A DNA stretch of 64,000 bases from Larus michahellis (taxonomy: Eukaryota > Chordata > Aves > Charadriiformes > Laridae), in contig NC_133914.1 in the NCBI RefSeq assembly GCF_964199755.1, positions 1,612,001 to 1,676,000 of the forward strand, written 5' to 3'. Each line of letters starts with the position of its first letter. Positions within the stretch are counted from its first letter, which is position 1. Below, one piece after another: positions 13,176-24,539 of this stretch. The position numbers were made by a program, and so were the translations under genes. The notes below the pieces were generated by a model, which searched no databases, was not told where the DNA came from, and worked only from the letters and a program-made list of their open reading frames with translations.

Positions 13176-13589
13176 CCCTTTGCAGTGGTCAGCAGGGGCT
13201 GAGGGCTGGGCTAGACTCTGCTCCCACTTTGAGAGCATCCCGGGACCCCGACTCCTCCCCGCCTGGGTTTAGGACCAGGTGGCTGCCCACGATCCCCTCC
13301 AGCTTATGAGTTTGCCCTCCACGTTATTCCCTTGCCACCATCGCGGGGACGTGGTCTGCACAGGCTGGAAACGCCCTTATTTCTGTCCTCTCAGGGGCAA
13401 AATGCCACAGCAGCATCTCCCCTCTGAGCCCCCCTCACTTGCTTCCCAGCACAGAGAGAGGTTTTGCAGGACAGGCGTGCCCTGTCCCCCTGCTCACCCT
13501 GTCCCCTGCTCTGCTCATCACCATCACCTACCATGATTTAGGTCCCTACTAACCTCATCCCCATCCTCAGCCACCACTGACCATAGGAA

Positions 13590-13720
13590 TTTATCTCCTT
13601 GGTAGCAAACCATCTCATCGAGTCAGTTTGATTCCATGATTAATTAAGCTCTTCCTAGAAATGAGGTTACTGCCTGCAGTCTCACTTATAAATATTAGCA
13701 GATTAATGGGTCCTGGCCAC
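13590..13720. promoter_or_regulatory. AT-rich enhancer-like island
   Basis: The block contains GTTTGATTCC, ATGATTAATTAAGC, CTTATAAATATTAGC and AGATTAATGGG (TAAT cores) in about 130 bp. It has no coding potential. The regulatory call rests on composition and motif density alone. Confidence 0.25.
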
Positions 13721-14186
13721 GTTAGATGGCCGCTACCAGGCTGGGCTGTGCAGGGTTTGCCTGCTCTCATCCAGGCAGTCCTTGAATGCGGGCTTGCCAT
13801 AGGAGAGCTCCTGAGCAGACCCAGTGTCTCTGCAAACCACCATCCTGGCTACGTGAAGGAGACCTGCACCAGGGGAAGCATTAATATCGGCGGCTCTTAG
13901 GGCAGCTCAGGCTTGATGCTGGAATGAGGCAGCGGAAGGTCCTTTCAATGCCGGTGCTGGGGGGTACGAGGGGTACGGCATGCGGCTGCCGCTCCCCTTG
14001 CCCTGCGGCACCCGCAGGTCCAACCGCTGCAGCGTCTACTCCGTGATGCTGGATCCAGACGCCTTGGCCAGGCGACACCGCTCTCCCTGGGGGCTGCAGC
14101 CCCCTCCTCATTAACACGCTGCCCTCAGCCCCTGCTGTGCCAGCAGGGCGGTTTAATTGCTGCAGCTTCGTTAGCAGTGCCGCCTT

Positions 14187-14862
14187 GGAACAATAGAATC
14201 ATAGGGACCTTTAAAGGGCACCTAGTCCAACACCCCTGTCATGAGCAGGGACATCTTCCACTAGATCAAGTTGCTCAGAGCCCCGTCCAACCTGACCTGG
14301 AATGTTTCCAGGGATGTGGGGCATCAACCACTTCTCTGGGCAACCTGGGCCAGGGGCTCACCACCCTGACAGCAAACAATTTCTTACTAATCTCTAATCT
14401 AAATCTCCCCTCTTTCAGTTTAAAACCATTCCCCTTTGTCCTATGGCTGCCCTCCCTGATCCAGAGTCCCTCCCCAGCTTTCCTGGAGCCCCTTGAGGGA
14501 CTGGAAGGTCTCCCCGGAGCCTTCTCTTCTCCAGGCTGAACCCCCCCAGCTCTCTCAGCCTGTCCCCACAGCAGAGGGGCTCCAGCAGAGGCTGCTCTCC
14601 ATCCCTTCATCCCCAGCTTGTGTGCATACCGGGGGTTGCCCTGACCCAGGTGCAGGACCCTGCACTTGGCCTTGTTGAAGGTTCACACAGTCCCACCTCT
14701 CCAGCCTGTCCGGGTCCCTCTGGGTGGCACCCCGTCCCTCAGGCATGTCACTGCACCACGCAGCTTGGTGTCATCGGCAAACTTGCTGAGGGTGCCCTCG
14801 ATCCCGCTGTCTGTGTCATTGATGAAGATATTGGTCAGGATGGGGGAGCGCAGGATGCAGCA
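14187..14862 (-). mobile_element. Truncated CR1 LINE (3' end of ORF2 plus tail), reverse orientation
   Basis: Read on the minus strand, the copy begins inside the reverse transcriptase with NIFINDTDSGIEGTLSKFADDTKL, which includes the catalytic F-A-D-D box. After an internal loss of roughly 350-400 bp relative to the usual CR1 body, it resumes with the C-terminal segment NGFKLKEGRFRLEISKKLF ... RLPREVVDAPH. It ends in the short CR1 tail close to a single remnant of the terminal ATTCTATG-type repeat. The element is 5'-truncated, as nearly all CR1 copies are, and its frame is broken, so it is a dead copy of moderate age. It is the only clear transposon in the window and points to a bird or other reptile genome. 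Confidence 0.93.
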
Positions 14863-15476
14863 CAGCGGGGAGCGAGGGGCCGGTGGATGGGGACAGGGAA
14901 GGGGGGGCACCAGGGCTGAGCCGAGCACGGAGCAGTCTCTTTGGCTGCAACAGCCACGGACCCTCACACAACTTTCCCTGGGGTTTAGCCAACATCCAGC
15001 CCGCTCCGTGCGTTTGGTTTTCACTAATCTGTTTGGGTTTTTTAATTATCTGCAAACAAGGTGCCTTCTTCTTCGAATAGCAATGGCTCCGGGTAAAGGG
15101 AGCGGCGGGCGGCTGGTCTGTGCAAACAGCGCTTCCCTGCCGCTCACCACCCGCGCTCTGCCTTCACCCAGGGCCTATTTTTCTGTATTTATCCAGCATC
15201 GATAATGGGATTCCGCCCTGCTAACCAGCATCTGCATGCAACAGCACCGAAAGCAGAAGCGATTCCTGCTGAGTTAGTGTGTAAAAGCCTCTGCAATCAT
15301 CTTGTGCTACAGACCTGAAGGAGGGTTTAAATATAAGGCTCTTTAATAAGATGAAAACAGCCCTTTCCCCACTGGTTGTCTGCTCGCTCTTTCGCGCCGT
15401 GGGAGCCCTGGGGTTGTGGCAGGGCCCGGCTGTCTGTGGGATGACAGGTTTCCCAACGCGCCGAACAAGTCCCCTC

Positions 15477-15545
15477 CCTGCACCATCAGCACGATGGTGG
15501 TAACAAACGAGTCGTGTCCCCCCCCCTGCACCATCAGCACGATGG
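15477..15545. repeat. Direct repeat of 21 bp at 48-bp spacing
   Basis: The segment CCTGCACCATCAGCACGATGG occurs twice, starting at 15477 and 15525, followed each time by a similar GTAAxxA sequence. It is a local duplication of about 48 bp that has since diverged. Confidence 0.8.
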
Positions 15546-15707
15546 CAGTAATGTGGCACGAGCCGGAGGAGCTGGAGGAGGCAGCGGCTCAGCACCAGCC
15601 ACTGCTGCTCCGGAGCAGCTGCTGGCCGTGGGTGTTTGGGCTGTGTCTCCCAAAACTGCCTCAGTTGAAATTTATTTTTTTTGCGTCAAAGGACCAAAAA
15701 AGCTCTG

Positions 15708-15759
15708 TATTATTATTATTGTTGTCGTTGTTGTTGTTGTAGTTGTTGTTGTTGTTATT
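15708..15759. repeat. (TAT)n/(GTT)n trinucleotide microsatellite
   Basis: A run of TAT units passes into GTT units with a few interruptions (GTC, TAG). It lies in non-coding sequence, so no amino-acid repeat results. Confidence 0.9.
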
Positions 15760-16089
15760 TTACAAAGTGGAAAAACTTCTCCTGCAATTCCAAAACCTTC
15801 AAGGAAAAAGCAACGTGCCAGTGGCCCAAGGAAGCGTTTTGCTTTTTTACAGCAACTCCTGCCTGACAACAGCAAAACTCCCTCCGAAGTGGGTGGGCTG
15901 GATGGAGATGCCCCACGCAGAGCAGCGACATCCTCTGACGGCGGGGAGAGAGCGCTGGTGGTCTCACCTGAGACAAGCATCGGCACAAAGCACCGGCGCC
16001 CTGGAGGAAACCCCAAAGCCTCAGTGTGTGCAGCAGGAAAATGGGTATAATCCTATTTACCTGCCTCCTCTGGAGCTGGCTGTGGTGTT

Positions 16090-16225
16090 TGATTCATGTC
16101 AGGAGCTTGGCTGGTGACTCTTGGATGAATGACGCTATATAAATGCAAAGTGTTATTAATATTTCATGTTGTAGTGAAAATGTACTAATGGGGCTTGTTC
16201 CTGGAAGATAAAGTGCTGCCATTAA
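16090..16225. promoter_or_regulatory. AT-rich enhancer-like island
   Basis: Within GC-rich surroundings lies a block with GATTCATG, GCTATATAAATGC (TATA-like), GTTATTAATATTTC and GTACTAATGG. No stable transcript or exon can be inferred. Confidence 0.2.
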
Positions 16226-18639
16226 TACACCTCCGCGTCCCCAGCACCGCGGACTTGCGCTGGCTGGCTGATTTCAGACGGTGGAGGGTGCAGCCTTCGG
16301 CACCCCCCTCTTCTGCCTGTGGGAAATGGAAATCTCCAGAAAATGTAAGGGGTGGGACGGCAGGTCTGGCTGCGGGAGCTCGGTGCCCGCCAGCCCACAG
16401 GGAGAGGACATGCCGCGAGCCGCTGGCTGCAGAGCAGGTGCACTGGTAGCCACCATGGCTCCTGCTGGCTGGTGTCAGCCCTGTCTGCTCCCTGGGAGGG
16501 AGCGATGGTGGCGGAGCAGCTCCTGCCTCTTGCTTCGCCTCTCGCTGTGTTTTTCTCCCTCCCTGTTTGTTTTGTGCCTCCACCAGGTAGATGGGGGCCG
16601 ATCTCCACTTCGGCTTGGCCAGAGAGTTCTGACCGGCGGGACGTGGGGGAAAGCTGCGTGGTGGCCGCTCACCTTCTCGTCCTGCCATCGAAGCAGGGCA
16701 GGGGGACAAGGGGGGCACGGTGGCTGTGTCCACACTCCCAGGAGGGCCGTCGGGTGCTGTGGAGGAATGGAGGTGTGCTCTGCTCAGAGCCCAACGCCAG
16801 CAGAAACCGCCCATCACGTCTGGTAGCTCCCCAAAAGAGGGGATTTTAACCCAGAAAGCCACAAGAGCGCCTCTGGACACCCGCAAGCCTGGGGGTGCCT
16901 GAGGCAGGACATCCCCCCCTGCCACCACTGGGATGGGTGCTGCTCCGTGCCCTCCCTGACTGCCCACGGGGGGGACACAGCCCCCGGGAACCCCCTTCCC
17001 GGCACAGCCACCGCACAGACAAGGTAGAAAAAAAACCAAAAACAACGGGCTTGTTTGATTTCAAACTGCAGAACTCTTCCCTGGAGCCATCCGCAAACAG
17101 TGGTAATTTACTTTACAGCTGTTTAGATTTGTTTCTCTACATTTTTTTTAAAACCCAGCGGAATTGCAAATGAAATGTGTGTTTGCTCCTCAAATGACTC
17201 CGGCTGTACCTGAGCTCTTGCACCCCACGCGGTGGCACCCTCTCCTTGGACCCCCCACCCATCTGACCCCCACCACTGTTCTGTGATCCCCGGGGGCCAG
17301 GCATCAAAAAGGGGGTTCTCTGACGTGGGGGTTCATTCTGGGAGGGCTCCTGGGACGGGGTGGGGGGGTTAGTGATGGGAAGAGCCAGCTCGCAGATGAA
17401 GGGAGCCCAGGAAAAGTGGTTAATTAATTCCCAGTGAAATAATCAACTGCCGCCCACTCGTCCGAAGGTGGGGAGGGATAAAGGCTCTTCTTAAGTTGCT
17501 GCCGTGGTGCAAAGTTTGGGTAAAAAGGGATTATAGAGGGAGGTGTCCCACTGCCTCGGGCAGGGGCTCCCAGAGCTTTGGCCATGTCAGGTCTGAGCAA
17601 GCAAAGGTGGCCCCAGGGAGGGGGTGAAGGGCCCCCAGGCCATGCTGGGCACCAACATCCCTGCGGCAACTGGCCTCGAGCACCCACCCCGCACCCTGCT
17701 GTGGACGGTGGCAGGATCGGGCCCCTGCACCCTTTGCCCCAGGAAATCTGGCACCTTACGGAGCACGTGGGGATCTGCCTCGAACCCCATCCCTTCCCCC
17801 GGGAATCTCCTCCTCACTCCCAGGAGCCCAGGGATGACTCACGCGGCGCCAGTGTCTCTCACACCGGGCGATGAGCTCCTGCCGTGGGCAAGCACCGACC
17901 GGCAGCAGCGCCGGCCTCGGCAGAGGGACACCCCGCAGGTAAGTGGCATGGAAACACTCCTCTGCTGCTGCCCCCCGCCCTGGCGAGGTGGGGCTGGGGC
18001 TGGGGAAGATGCGTCTGCTGCAGGGAACATGCCGCAGAGCCTGACCTGACACCGGGGTGATGGGCGCATGCTGGGCTGCTGCCACAAGTGTGAACGGGGA
18101 AGGAGAAATCTAGGCGTTGTGTTTGTGTCCCTGGGGATTACCCCGGCGAGACGGGAGCTGCCAGCTCCCACTGGAGGTATGTGCCTGGGGAGCGTCTGTG
18201 GCCCCCCCAGCCCTGAGAGACGGCGCATTGCAGTGGCCAGGCTGTGCGGAGCAGCGGGATGTGTTCACCCCAAGACCTCTGCCAGCCAGGGGGAATATTG
18301 TTATTTTACTGATAGGTAAAATGTTTAAGGAGGGTCAGTGCCAAATCCAGCCCCGCATGGGGTGCCTTTATCTGGAACGATGCAATCCAGGGTCAAACCA
18401 GCTGCTCGGGTTCCTGGCGCTGGTACGGGGTGCGATCGGTCTCAGCTGACAAAAATTGGGTTTTGTGGCTGCCCAGCCCTGGGTCAGCACCTTGGTGTCG
18501 CCCAGGGCTGTGCAGCCCCCCCAGCTCGCCCGCTGGCTCTGCCCTGTGGTGCCAGCTCGCCGTGCTGTGCCATGCCCGCCGTGCTGCGCCGTGCCCGGCA
18601 TGGCCTCCCCGGCGCATGGGCACGGCACGGGGCTCGTCG

Positions 18640-18699
18640 GGGAGAGCGGAGGCGATGGCAGATTCCAGCGATGGGAGAGGACGCGGTGAGCGCTGCCAG
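18640..18699 (+). other. GJB5: Candidate 5' non-coding exon of GJB5 (donor at 18699/18700)
   Basis: Connexin genes usually carry their whole coding region in the second exon, behind a small untranslated first exon. A full-consensus donor, CCAG|GTGAGT, falls at 18699/18700. That is 435 bp before the acceptor in front of the GJB5 start, giving a short plausible intron. The upstream end of this exon is unknown, and the start given is only nominal. A second, weaker donor-like GTGAGC lies at 18686. Other, more distant first exons are possible. Confidence 0.3.
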
Positions 18700-19157
18700 G
18701 TGAGTCATGCTCCAGCTGCTCCTATTTGTCCTCTGCCGGGGCCAGGCCTGGCAACGTAAGGAAAAATTAATAACAAATACCTGGGCAACGAGGCGAGAGA
18801 TGGGGCGGGCGGTCCAGGATGGCGGCAGGCTGAGGAGCAGGGCACGGAGCGTAGCTGGCAGCGGTTGAAGGATGCTTTTTCCACGGCAGAACCAGGAAGT
18901 TTTGCGGGGTCCCCGCGACCCCGCAGAGGAGGACGGTGCTCTGTGGAGACGCCCAGACCAGGTCTGTGATGAGGCACGTGCCACTGCGTGTCCCCACGTG
19001 TGAGCAAAGGCCACAGATGGTTCCCCGCGGCCACACGGGCAGGAGTGCGGCTCGGTGATTTGGGGCACGTGGGTGCTGTGATGGGGACCTCTCACTGCTG
19101 CTTCCCTGTCACTGTATCTTCTCTCTCCTCCCAGGTTGATAACAATATCAGGGCACC

Positions 19158-19991
19158 ATGAACTGGGGGATGTTCGAAGGGCTCCTCAATGGGGTCAACA
19201 AGTACTCCACAGCCTTCGGCCGCATCTGGCTCTCCCTCGTCTTCATCTTCCGCCTGCTGGTCTACGTGGTGGCAGCCGAGCGGGTCTGGAGCGATGACGA
19301 CAAGGACTTTGACTGCAACACGCGGCAGCCGGGCTGCACCAATGTCTGCTACGACCATTTCTTCCCCGTCTCCCACATCCGCCTCTGGGCCCTGCAGCTC
19401 ATCCTGGTCACCTGTCCATCCCTCCTGGTCATCATGCACGTGGCCTACCGGGAAGCCAAGGAGCAGAGGCGCCGCGCTGCCGGCGGGGACAACTGCCGCT
19501 GCATCTACCCCAACCCTGGCAAGAAGCGTGGGGGGCTGTGGTGGACCTACCTACTCAGCCTTATCTTCAAGGCTGGTGTGGACATGGTCTTCCTCTACAT
19601 CTTCTACCGCTTCTACAGGAACTACACCCTGCCCCGGCTGGTGAAGTGCGAGCTGCCCCCCTGCCCCAACGTGGTGGACTGCTTCATCGCCCGGCCCACC
19701 GAGAAGACCATCTTCACCCTCTTCATGGTGGTCACCACCTGCATCTGTGTCATGCTGAGCCTTGTCGAGGCTGCCTACCTGATTGGCAAGCGATGCCGCG
19801 AGTGCGTCCTGGCCAGCAGTGAGGACAGCTGCGGGCACAGCCAGGACTGCGTCCTCTCCCGCCCCGAGCCCGCGGGCACCGGGGCACAGGTTTTCCATGG
19901 GGTAGATGTGGACTACAAACTCCCCACGGCCTCCATCCCCCCCACGGACTCCAGCCCCACCACGCTGCCCGAGGAGGAGGCTCTTCTCTAG
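19158..19991 (+). CDS. GJB5: Gap junction beta-5 protein (connexin 31.1)
   Basis: This is an intact 277-residue beta connexin encoded by one exon (human GJB5 is about 273 aa). Six connexins form a hemichannel that docks with another to make an intercellular channel. Seen: MNW start, four hydrophobic segments at about 21-41, 76-96, 129-151 and 187-209, first-loop cysteines C53/C60/C64 (C-x6-C-x3-C) and second-loop C164/C169/C175 (C-x4-C-x5-C). Orthology to GJB5 rather than GJB4 rests on [35 protein letters not shown] and [11 protein letters not shown] strong acceptor (CTCTCCTCCCAG, ending 19134) lies 23 bp before the ATG, as expected for connexins. Mammalian Cx31.1 is a poor channel former and is expressed in skin and trophoblast. 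The first half is unusually close to GJB3 (see findings). A merged GJB4/GJB5 ancestor is the main alternative identity. Confidence 0.9.
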   Translation: MNWGMFEGLLNGVNKYSTAFGRIWLSLVFIFRLLVYVVAAERVWSDDDKDFDCNTRQPGCTNVCYDHFFPVSHIRLWALQLILVTCPSLLVIMHVAYREAKEQRRRAAGGDNCRCIYPNPGKKRGGLWWTYLLSLIFKAGVDMVFLYIFYRFYRNYTLPRLVKCELPPCPNVVDCFIARPTEKTIFTLFMVVTTCICVMLSLVEAAYLIGKRCRECVLASSEDSCGHSQDCVLSRPEPAGTGAQVFHGVDVDYKLPTASIPPTDSSPTTLPEEEALL

Positions 19992-20317
19992 AGCTGCCCT
20001 GGGGAAGGCAGGAGCCACTCGCCTGCCCTGCACCCTCCTCCTCCTCCTCCATCCCCCCAGCGCAGGAGCTCTGGGGGTGGCAGCACCCAGGAGTCGGGCT
20101 GTGCCCGAGGGCTCTCTGCCTCTCCTGTCCTGGGGAAGGCACATTGCATCGTGCTGCTGAATGAGGGGTAAACCCAGTGCTGTAGGACACGTGTGGTCCC
20201 CAAGAGCTGGCAGGGACAAGCAGCTCCGCGGCGGCTGTGAACCAGCAGCGGTGCCCGGACGTCAAGGCCGTCCCAGCCGCGATGGCTTTAACCGATCGCG
20301 AGGGTATCCTGGCAATG

Positions 20318-20323
20318 AATAAA
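20318..20323 (+). terminator. GJB5: Polyadenylation signal AATAAA of GJB5
   Basis: This is the first AATAAA after the GJB5 stop, giving a 3' UTR of about 350 nt. It is followed at a suitable distance by T/GT-rich sequence. No other gene on this strand could use it. Confidence 0.7.
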
Positions 20324-21134
20324 AATTTCTGTCCCTAAGAAGTGGTGGCCAGAGCGGTTGTTCTGCTGCTCCTTGGGCACAACGCTGCCAAGAGGGGAGT
20401 AAGGGCTGCATCCCCCTGGAAAGGCATCGCTCCCACGGCCGGCTCCGGGCTGGGTTTGGACCAGCCACGGTGACAAACCGCTGGCCGCAGGCTCTGATCT
20501 GCTGGAGAAAAACCGCTGAAAATTGGAGCAGCCCCGGGAGCCGGGCATGAGCGATGGCTTTGGCGAGCGAGGGGGAGCGCCAAGGCCGGGTGGGTGGGTT
20601 TGGGGATGCGCAGGGTGTTACGAGATCTGTGCTGCCTGCGGAAGGGCTTGTCCTCGCACCCAGCAAGTCAACAACAAAACTCTTGCTGCATTCGCCAGGT
20701 ACTGGATGTAGGCGAGCAAGGAGGACAGCTTAATTATCTCCCTGTAATCCCTGGCTTTAAAAGAAATAAATAAATTCTTGATTTACGATGGGCTGCTGGG
20801 CACAGGCGGGCACACCCAGAGGCGTGAACGTCCCCGGGGACCCACGGGTGGGAGTTTTAAACATGTCACAAATTTTCAAACTAGCTCGGAGGTGGTGGGG
20901 GAGAGGGGCCAGCCAAGCCAGGACGAGCCCCTCTCCCTACCCCTCACCCTACGTAAGCAGCACTGCAGGTGTCAGGGCCATTTCAGGCTGATGCTATTGT
21001 CGTTAATCACACTCATTAGCTGAGTGGGGACAGGAGCAGGTGCCTGGTGCAGCAGCCACCGCAGCAAAGCGCAGGGTGAGGATCCGGACGGGCAGGCAGA
21101 GCCCGCCGTGGGCTGCCGGCTCTTCCTGCCTGGC

Positions 21135-21450
21135 CAGAGAAAAACACCCCAGCAAAACAGCTGAATAAAGGAGAGGAAAAACACCCCAACCATTGATTAA
21201 ACAATAACATTAAATGGCAGAATATGATCTTGTTTATTGCTGTAATATGTCGCGTTCTGCCGTGACTCAGGTGGTACTGCAATTTCTAAGGCCATCAACG
21301 GTAACTGAGCATTAGCCGGGATGAATAATTAACAATAATTTCATGGCAAATGCACTCGTAAGTAACATTAACATTGAACATGCAGCTCGATCTGTTACTG
21401 GTTTCGCTTTATTTAGAGGGTGCGATTATTATTTTTTCCATGAGCACCGG
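21135..21450. promoter_or_regulatory. AT-rich candidate enhancer between GJB5 and GJB3
   Basis: About 300 bp of low-GC DNA contains CATTGATTAAACAATAAC, CTTGTTTATTGC (forkhead-like GTTTATT), GAATAATTAACAATAATTTC and TAACATTAACATTG. A consensus AP-1 core, TGACTCA, lies at 21263-21269. AP-1 is a well-known driver of epidermal genes, so the block is a reasonable candidate for a shared epithelial enhancer of GJB5/GJB3. That link is inference. Confidence 0.35.
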
Positions 21451-23000
21451 CACTCCCCGGCTGTGCTGCAAAGGAAGCGGTCGCCGGGGGGGGAGATGCC
21501 ATCACCCCGTCTTTTCAGACCAGGGCTGCTCACTGCAGCTGCTGCCGCTTTGCAGCACAGCCCAACCTGACAAACCAGGTCCCACGCGAGACCCTCGCTG
21601 GGCACGGCTGGGCTCCGTCCCACAGCCCCCCCTGGGTCAGGGGACCCGGCTGGGTGCGCCGATGGGGGAGGCAGAGGAGGGATGCCGAGGGCAGGCAGGG
21701 CTGCAGCGCTGCCGGACGGGAGCACAGGGACTGGCCCGACCGCCCCATGAGGGTGGGGATGGTGGAGGAGCCTTGGGGGGATTCCTGCCACCGGCCCGGG
21801 ACCCTCTGGGCACGCGGTGTCTCCTTGCAAAGACACGGGTTAGTTTGGAGACCTCTGGGGTAAGAGAGGCAGATGGTGAAATACGGGTGGATTTCTTCCT
21901 TCTTTTTCATGTGAGGCTGTGCTGAACTCTGCCTTCCTTCTGTCCGCTCTTGTTGCTGTGCTTGCTGGATTATCCACCTGAAAATTATTTTCTTTACTGG
22001 AGCCTTTAGTGTCAGCGGATACAAGTTGTCCTTTGTGTGCAAGCCATTGCCTCTGATTTAAGGAGCTAGGGCTGGGCTGTTTGTTTTCCAGCAAGGCTGG
22101 CTGCTGTTCGTCAAGGCTGTCCTCGATGAGCAAAATTCCCCGAGGTGTTCCCCGGCTGCAAGCGCTGATCGCTGCAGAGATGGGACCCAGAGCAGCCACC
22201 CTGCCCGCCTGCCCCGCTTCCCCACATCGAAACCGCAGCCGGAGCTGCTGCCTGTTGCGAGACACCCGACGATCCAGTTGCTGCGTGTTGTTGTGCTGCT
22301 TTATCCCGCTCCGAGCGAGCGCTGCGGCCGTTCTGCAAAGCTCTGGCTGTCTTGCGCCGTCCGGGCTCAGGATCAGCAGTGGCTGGCCAGACAAATGGGA
22401 ACGTTCGGCTTCTTTCCGATGTTTTTCTATGCTCGGCACCAAGGGGAGCTGAGGTTGGTGCTGCAGAAATGGGGGACTGGAGGCTGTGCTGCCTCCCGGG
22501 ACGCAGAGTGCTGGGCGAAGAGGCAGGACTGGTGTCGGTGGGAAAGCAAAAAAAACTGGGGCCTGTCAAAATAAAAGCTGAATATGACTTTGCATCATCA
22601 TACAGGGGACTGTATTTGCTTGCAGGGTGCCTGGAAGGCCCCCTGAATTTGGGGTAGATGGGATTTAAAACAAACCCATTGCTAACTCCAGCCCAGCCAG
22701 GGATGTGGAGGGGCTCGGTGCGCGGTGGCACCGGTTGGGGACAGCGTCTCTTTCCCAGTGGGGGCTTGTTTCTTCCCTGACCGAAAACCGCCTCTTTGCT
22801 GGGAATGGAAGAGAAACTCTTTGATTTACATCCCGTGTGTCAGAGCGAGCGGCTGCCCCGGCTCCCAGGCTCCCGTGACTCCCCATGCCCCAGCGCTTGC
22901 GGGGGAGGTCTCATCCCCAGGGACACAGCCCCGGGGCGGGATGGCCAGGCCGGCCGGGATGCTGTCGGCAGGCAGGGAGCTGGAGATCAGCGGCAGGGCC

Positions 23001-23062
23001 GGGTCCCAGCCCCGGCGGGGGGCCAAGTGCCGGGTCCCAGCCCCGGCGGGTGGCCAAGTGCC
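23001..23062. repeat. 31-bp tandem duplication (two copies, one mismatch)
   Basis: Two head-to-tail 31-bp units (23001-23031 and 23032-23062), each beginning GGGTCCCAGCCCCGGCGGG and ending GGCCAAGTGCC, differ at one base. The near-identity suggests a recent slippage or unequal-exchange event. Confidence 0.9.
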
Positions 23063-24539
23063 GCCTCTTGCAATGCCCAATTTAAGACCCTTTGACAGAG
23101 ACTTTCCTCTGGTTTGGCGGCCGCCTGCTCCACTGCTGGGTTTTTTCCTTTATGGACAACCCAAGGTCAGGCTGCTGGAAGTCACTGAGTGTTTTTAGTG
23201 TTCACGTCTGGCACTGAAGCCATTCACCCATCACCCCACTGAGCCGGAGCAGGGTGACAGCAGGGTGACATACCCGTGCATGTACCCAAAGCACCTCTGA
23301 GGGCTCCCTGGTGCTGAGAGCTGCCAAACCCCGTTGGCATCTTGTCCCTGTGCCCGCAGGGACGCGATCAGGCAGCAGAGGGATGGCAGAGGGGGTACAG
23401 GGACTTTGCCCTTTGCTGGGACGCCCAACTGCGCAGCTCAGCGCTGCAAAGCACTGCAAAACACGGGGTGTTTCCCTTCCCCACCCAACTGCCTGAGGGG
23501 AAATCTTCTGCCCGTGTCAAAAGGCACCCGAATTTTCTCGACGTGGCCGCGTGACCTCTCCTGAAATGCTGAAATTGCAGGTAAAAGGCTGCTGGGGGGA
23601 TCTGGCCCCACTCTTCACCTGGCCCTTACGGAGTTTTACCACAGGGCAGGGAGCGGCTGCCTTGGCAAGACACCAGCCCTGACGGTGGTTCTCGTCTTCC
23701 TGGGGTTTTTCATCTTGAAGGCCACAGCCCCCAGATTGCTCATGGAGAGCCTCTCTACAACAACATAGTTCAAATTCCTGATCCTGCCGATAGGAGCACG
23801 CAAAGGCAGCTCCTGGGTGACGTAAGGCTCCTGGCTGCTCCGGAGACCTCCCTTTGAGGGTGACGGTGTCTGGCCCCTGCTCCGGGCTCCCCCCACTCCG
23901 CAACCCAGGCTCCCCTGAGGGTTTGCTTTGGGTCCCATTCCTGTGGCCTCTCCCTGCCCTGTCCCCAGCCCTGCAACCCCCCCACACACACTTTATTTCA
24001 CCTCCTGGAGCCAAAAAGCTCCTGGGTGAGCGGCTCCTTATCTGCCACGAGTGCAGGGAGCAAACCTCTCACAGCATCAAGCACCTGGCGGGGCTCTTCA
24101 AATGTGTCCCTGTGGGAGGGGTGGCCCTGGCCAGGCGCCGCATGGGGCTCCAAAGGCCGGGGAGCGCCTGGGAAAGTGCCCTGGAGTGCTCAGCCCTGGG
24201 GCATGCTGGAGCAATGCCGGGAAAGCCTCGGGGCAGCCGAGGGGCTGGGTAAACCATGGGCAAGCGGAAACGCATTCCTGTCTGGGCCACGTCTGCAGAG
24301 GCACGAAATGGGGCTGCTCTGGGGGAGAGGCTGACACAGCCCCTGGGAGCCACCGCTGCTCTGGGGACAGGGACAGTCCTCTTAGGAACACATCCCAGGT
24401 CCCAAGAGGACAGGACTGGAGGCAGCTGGCAAGACAGGGTCCCACTGCAGGGGTCCCTGCTGCCACGCTCAGTCTGTGCCACTCCTTGGGAAAGTCTCAT
24501 CTGGGACACCCCGGTGCCAGCAGGGCAGTGGCTGCAGGT

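Larger units (their letters stand above)
1..18680. other. Non-coding desert upstream of the connexin cluster
   Basis: I see no protein-coding exon here. Open frames are short or are GC-driven and show no family motif. The stretch alternates GC-rich filler with AT-rich, TAAT-rich islands (listed separately), and contains one CR1 fragment and a few microsatellites. In human, the region beyond GJB5 is a long gene desert before C1orf94/CSMD2, and this stretch would match its proximal end. Coding exons with unusual composition or non-coding RNAs could be missed by eye. Confidence 0.6.
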
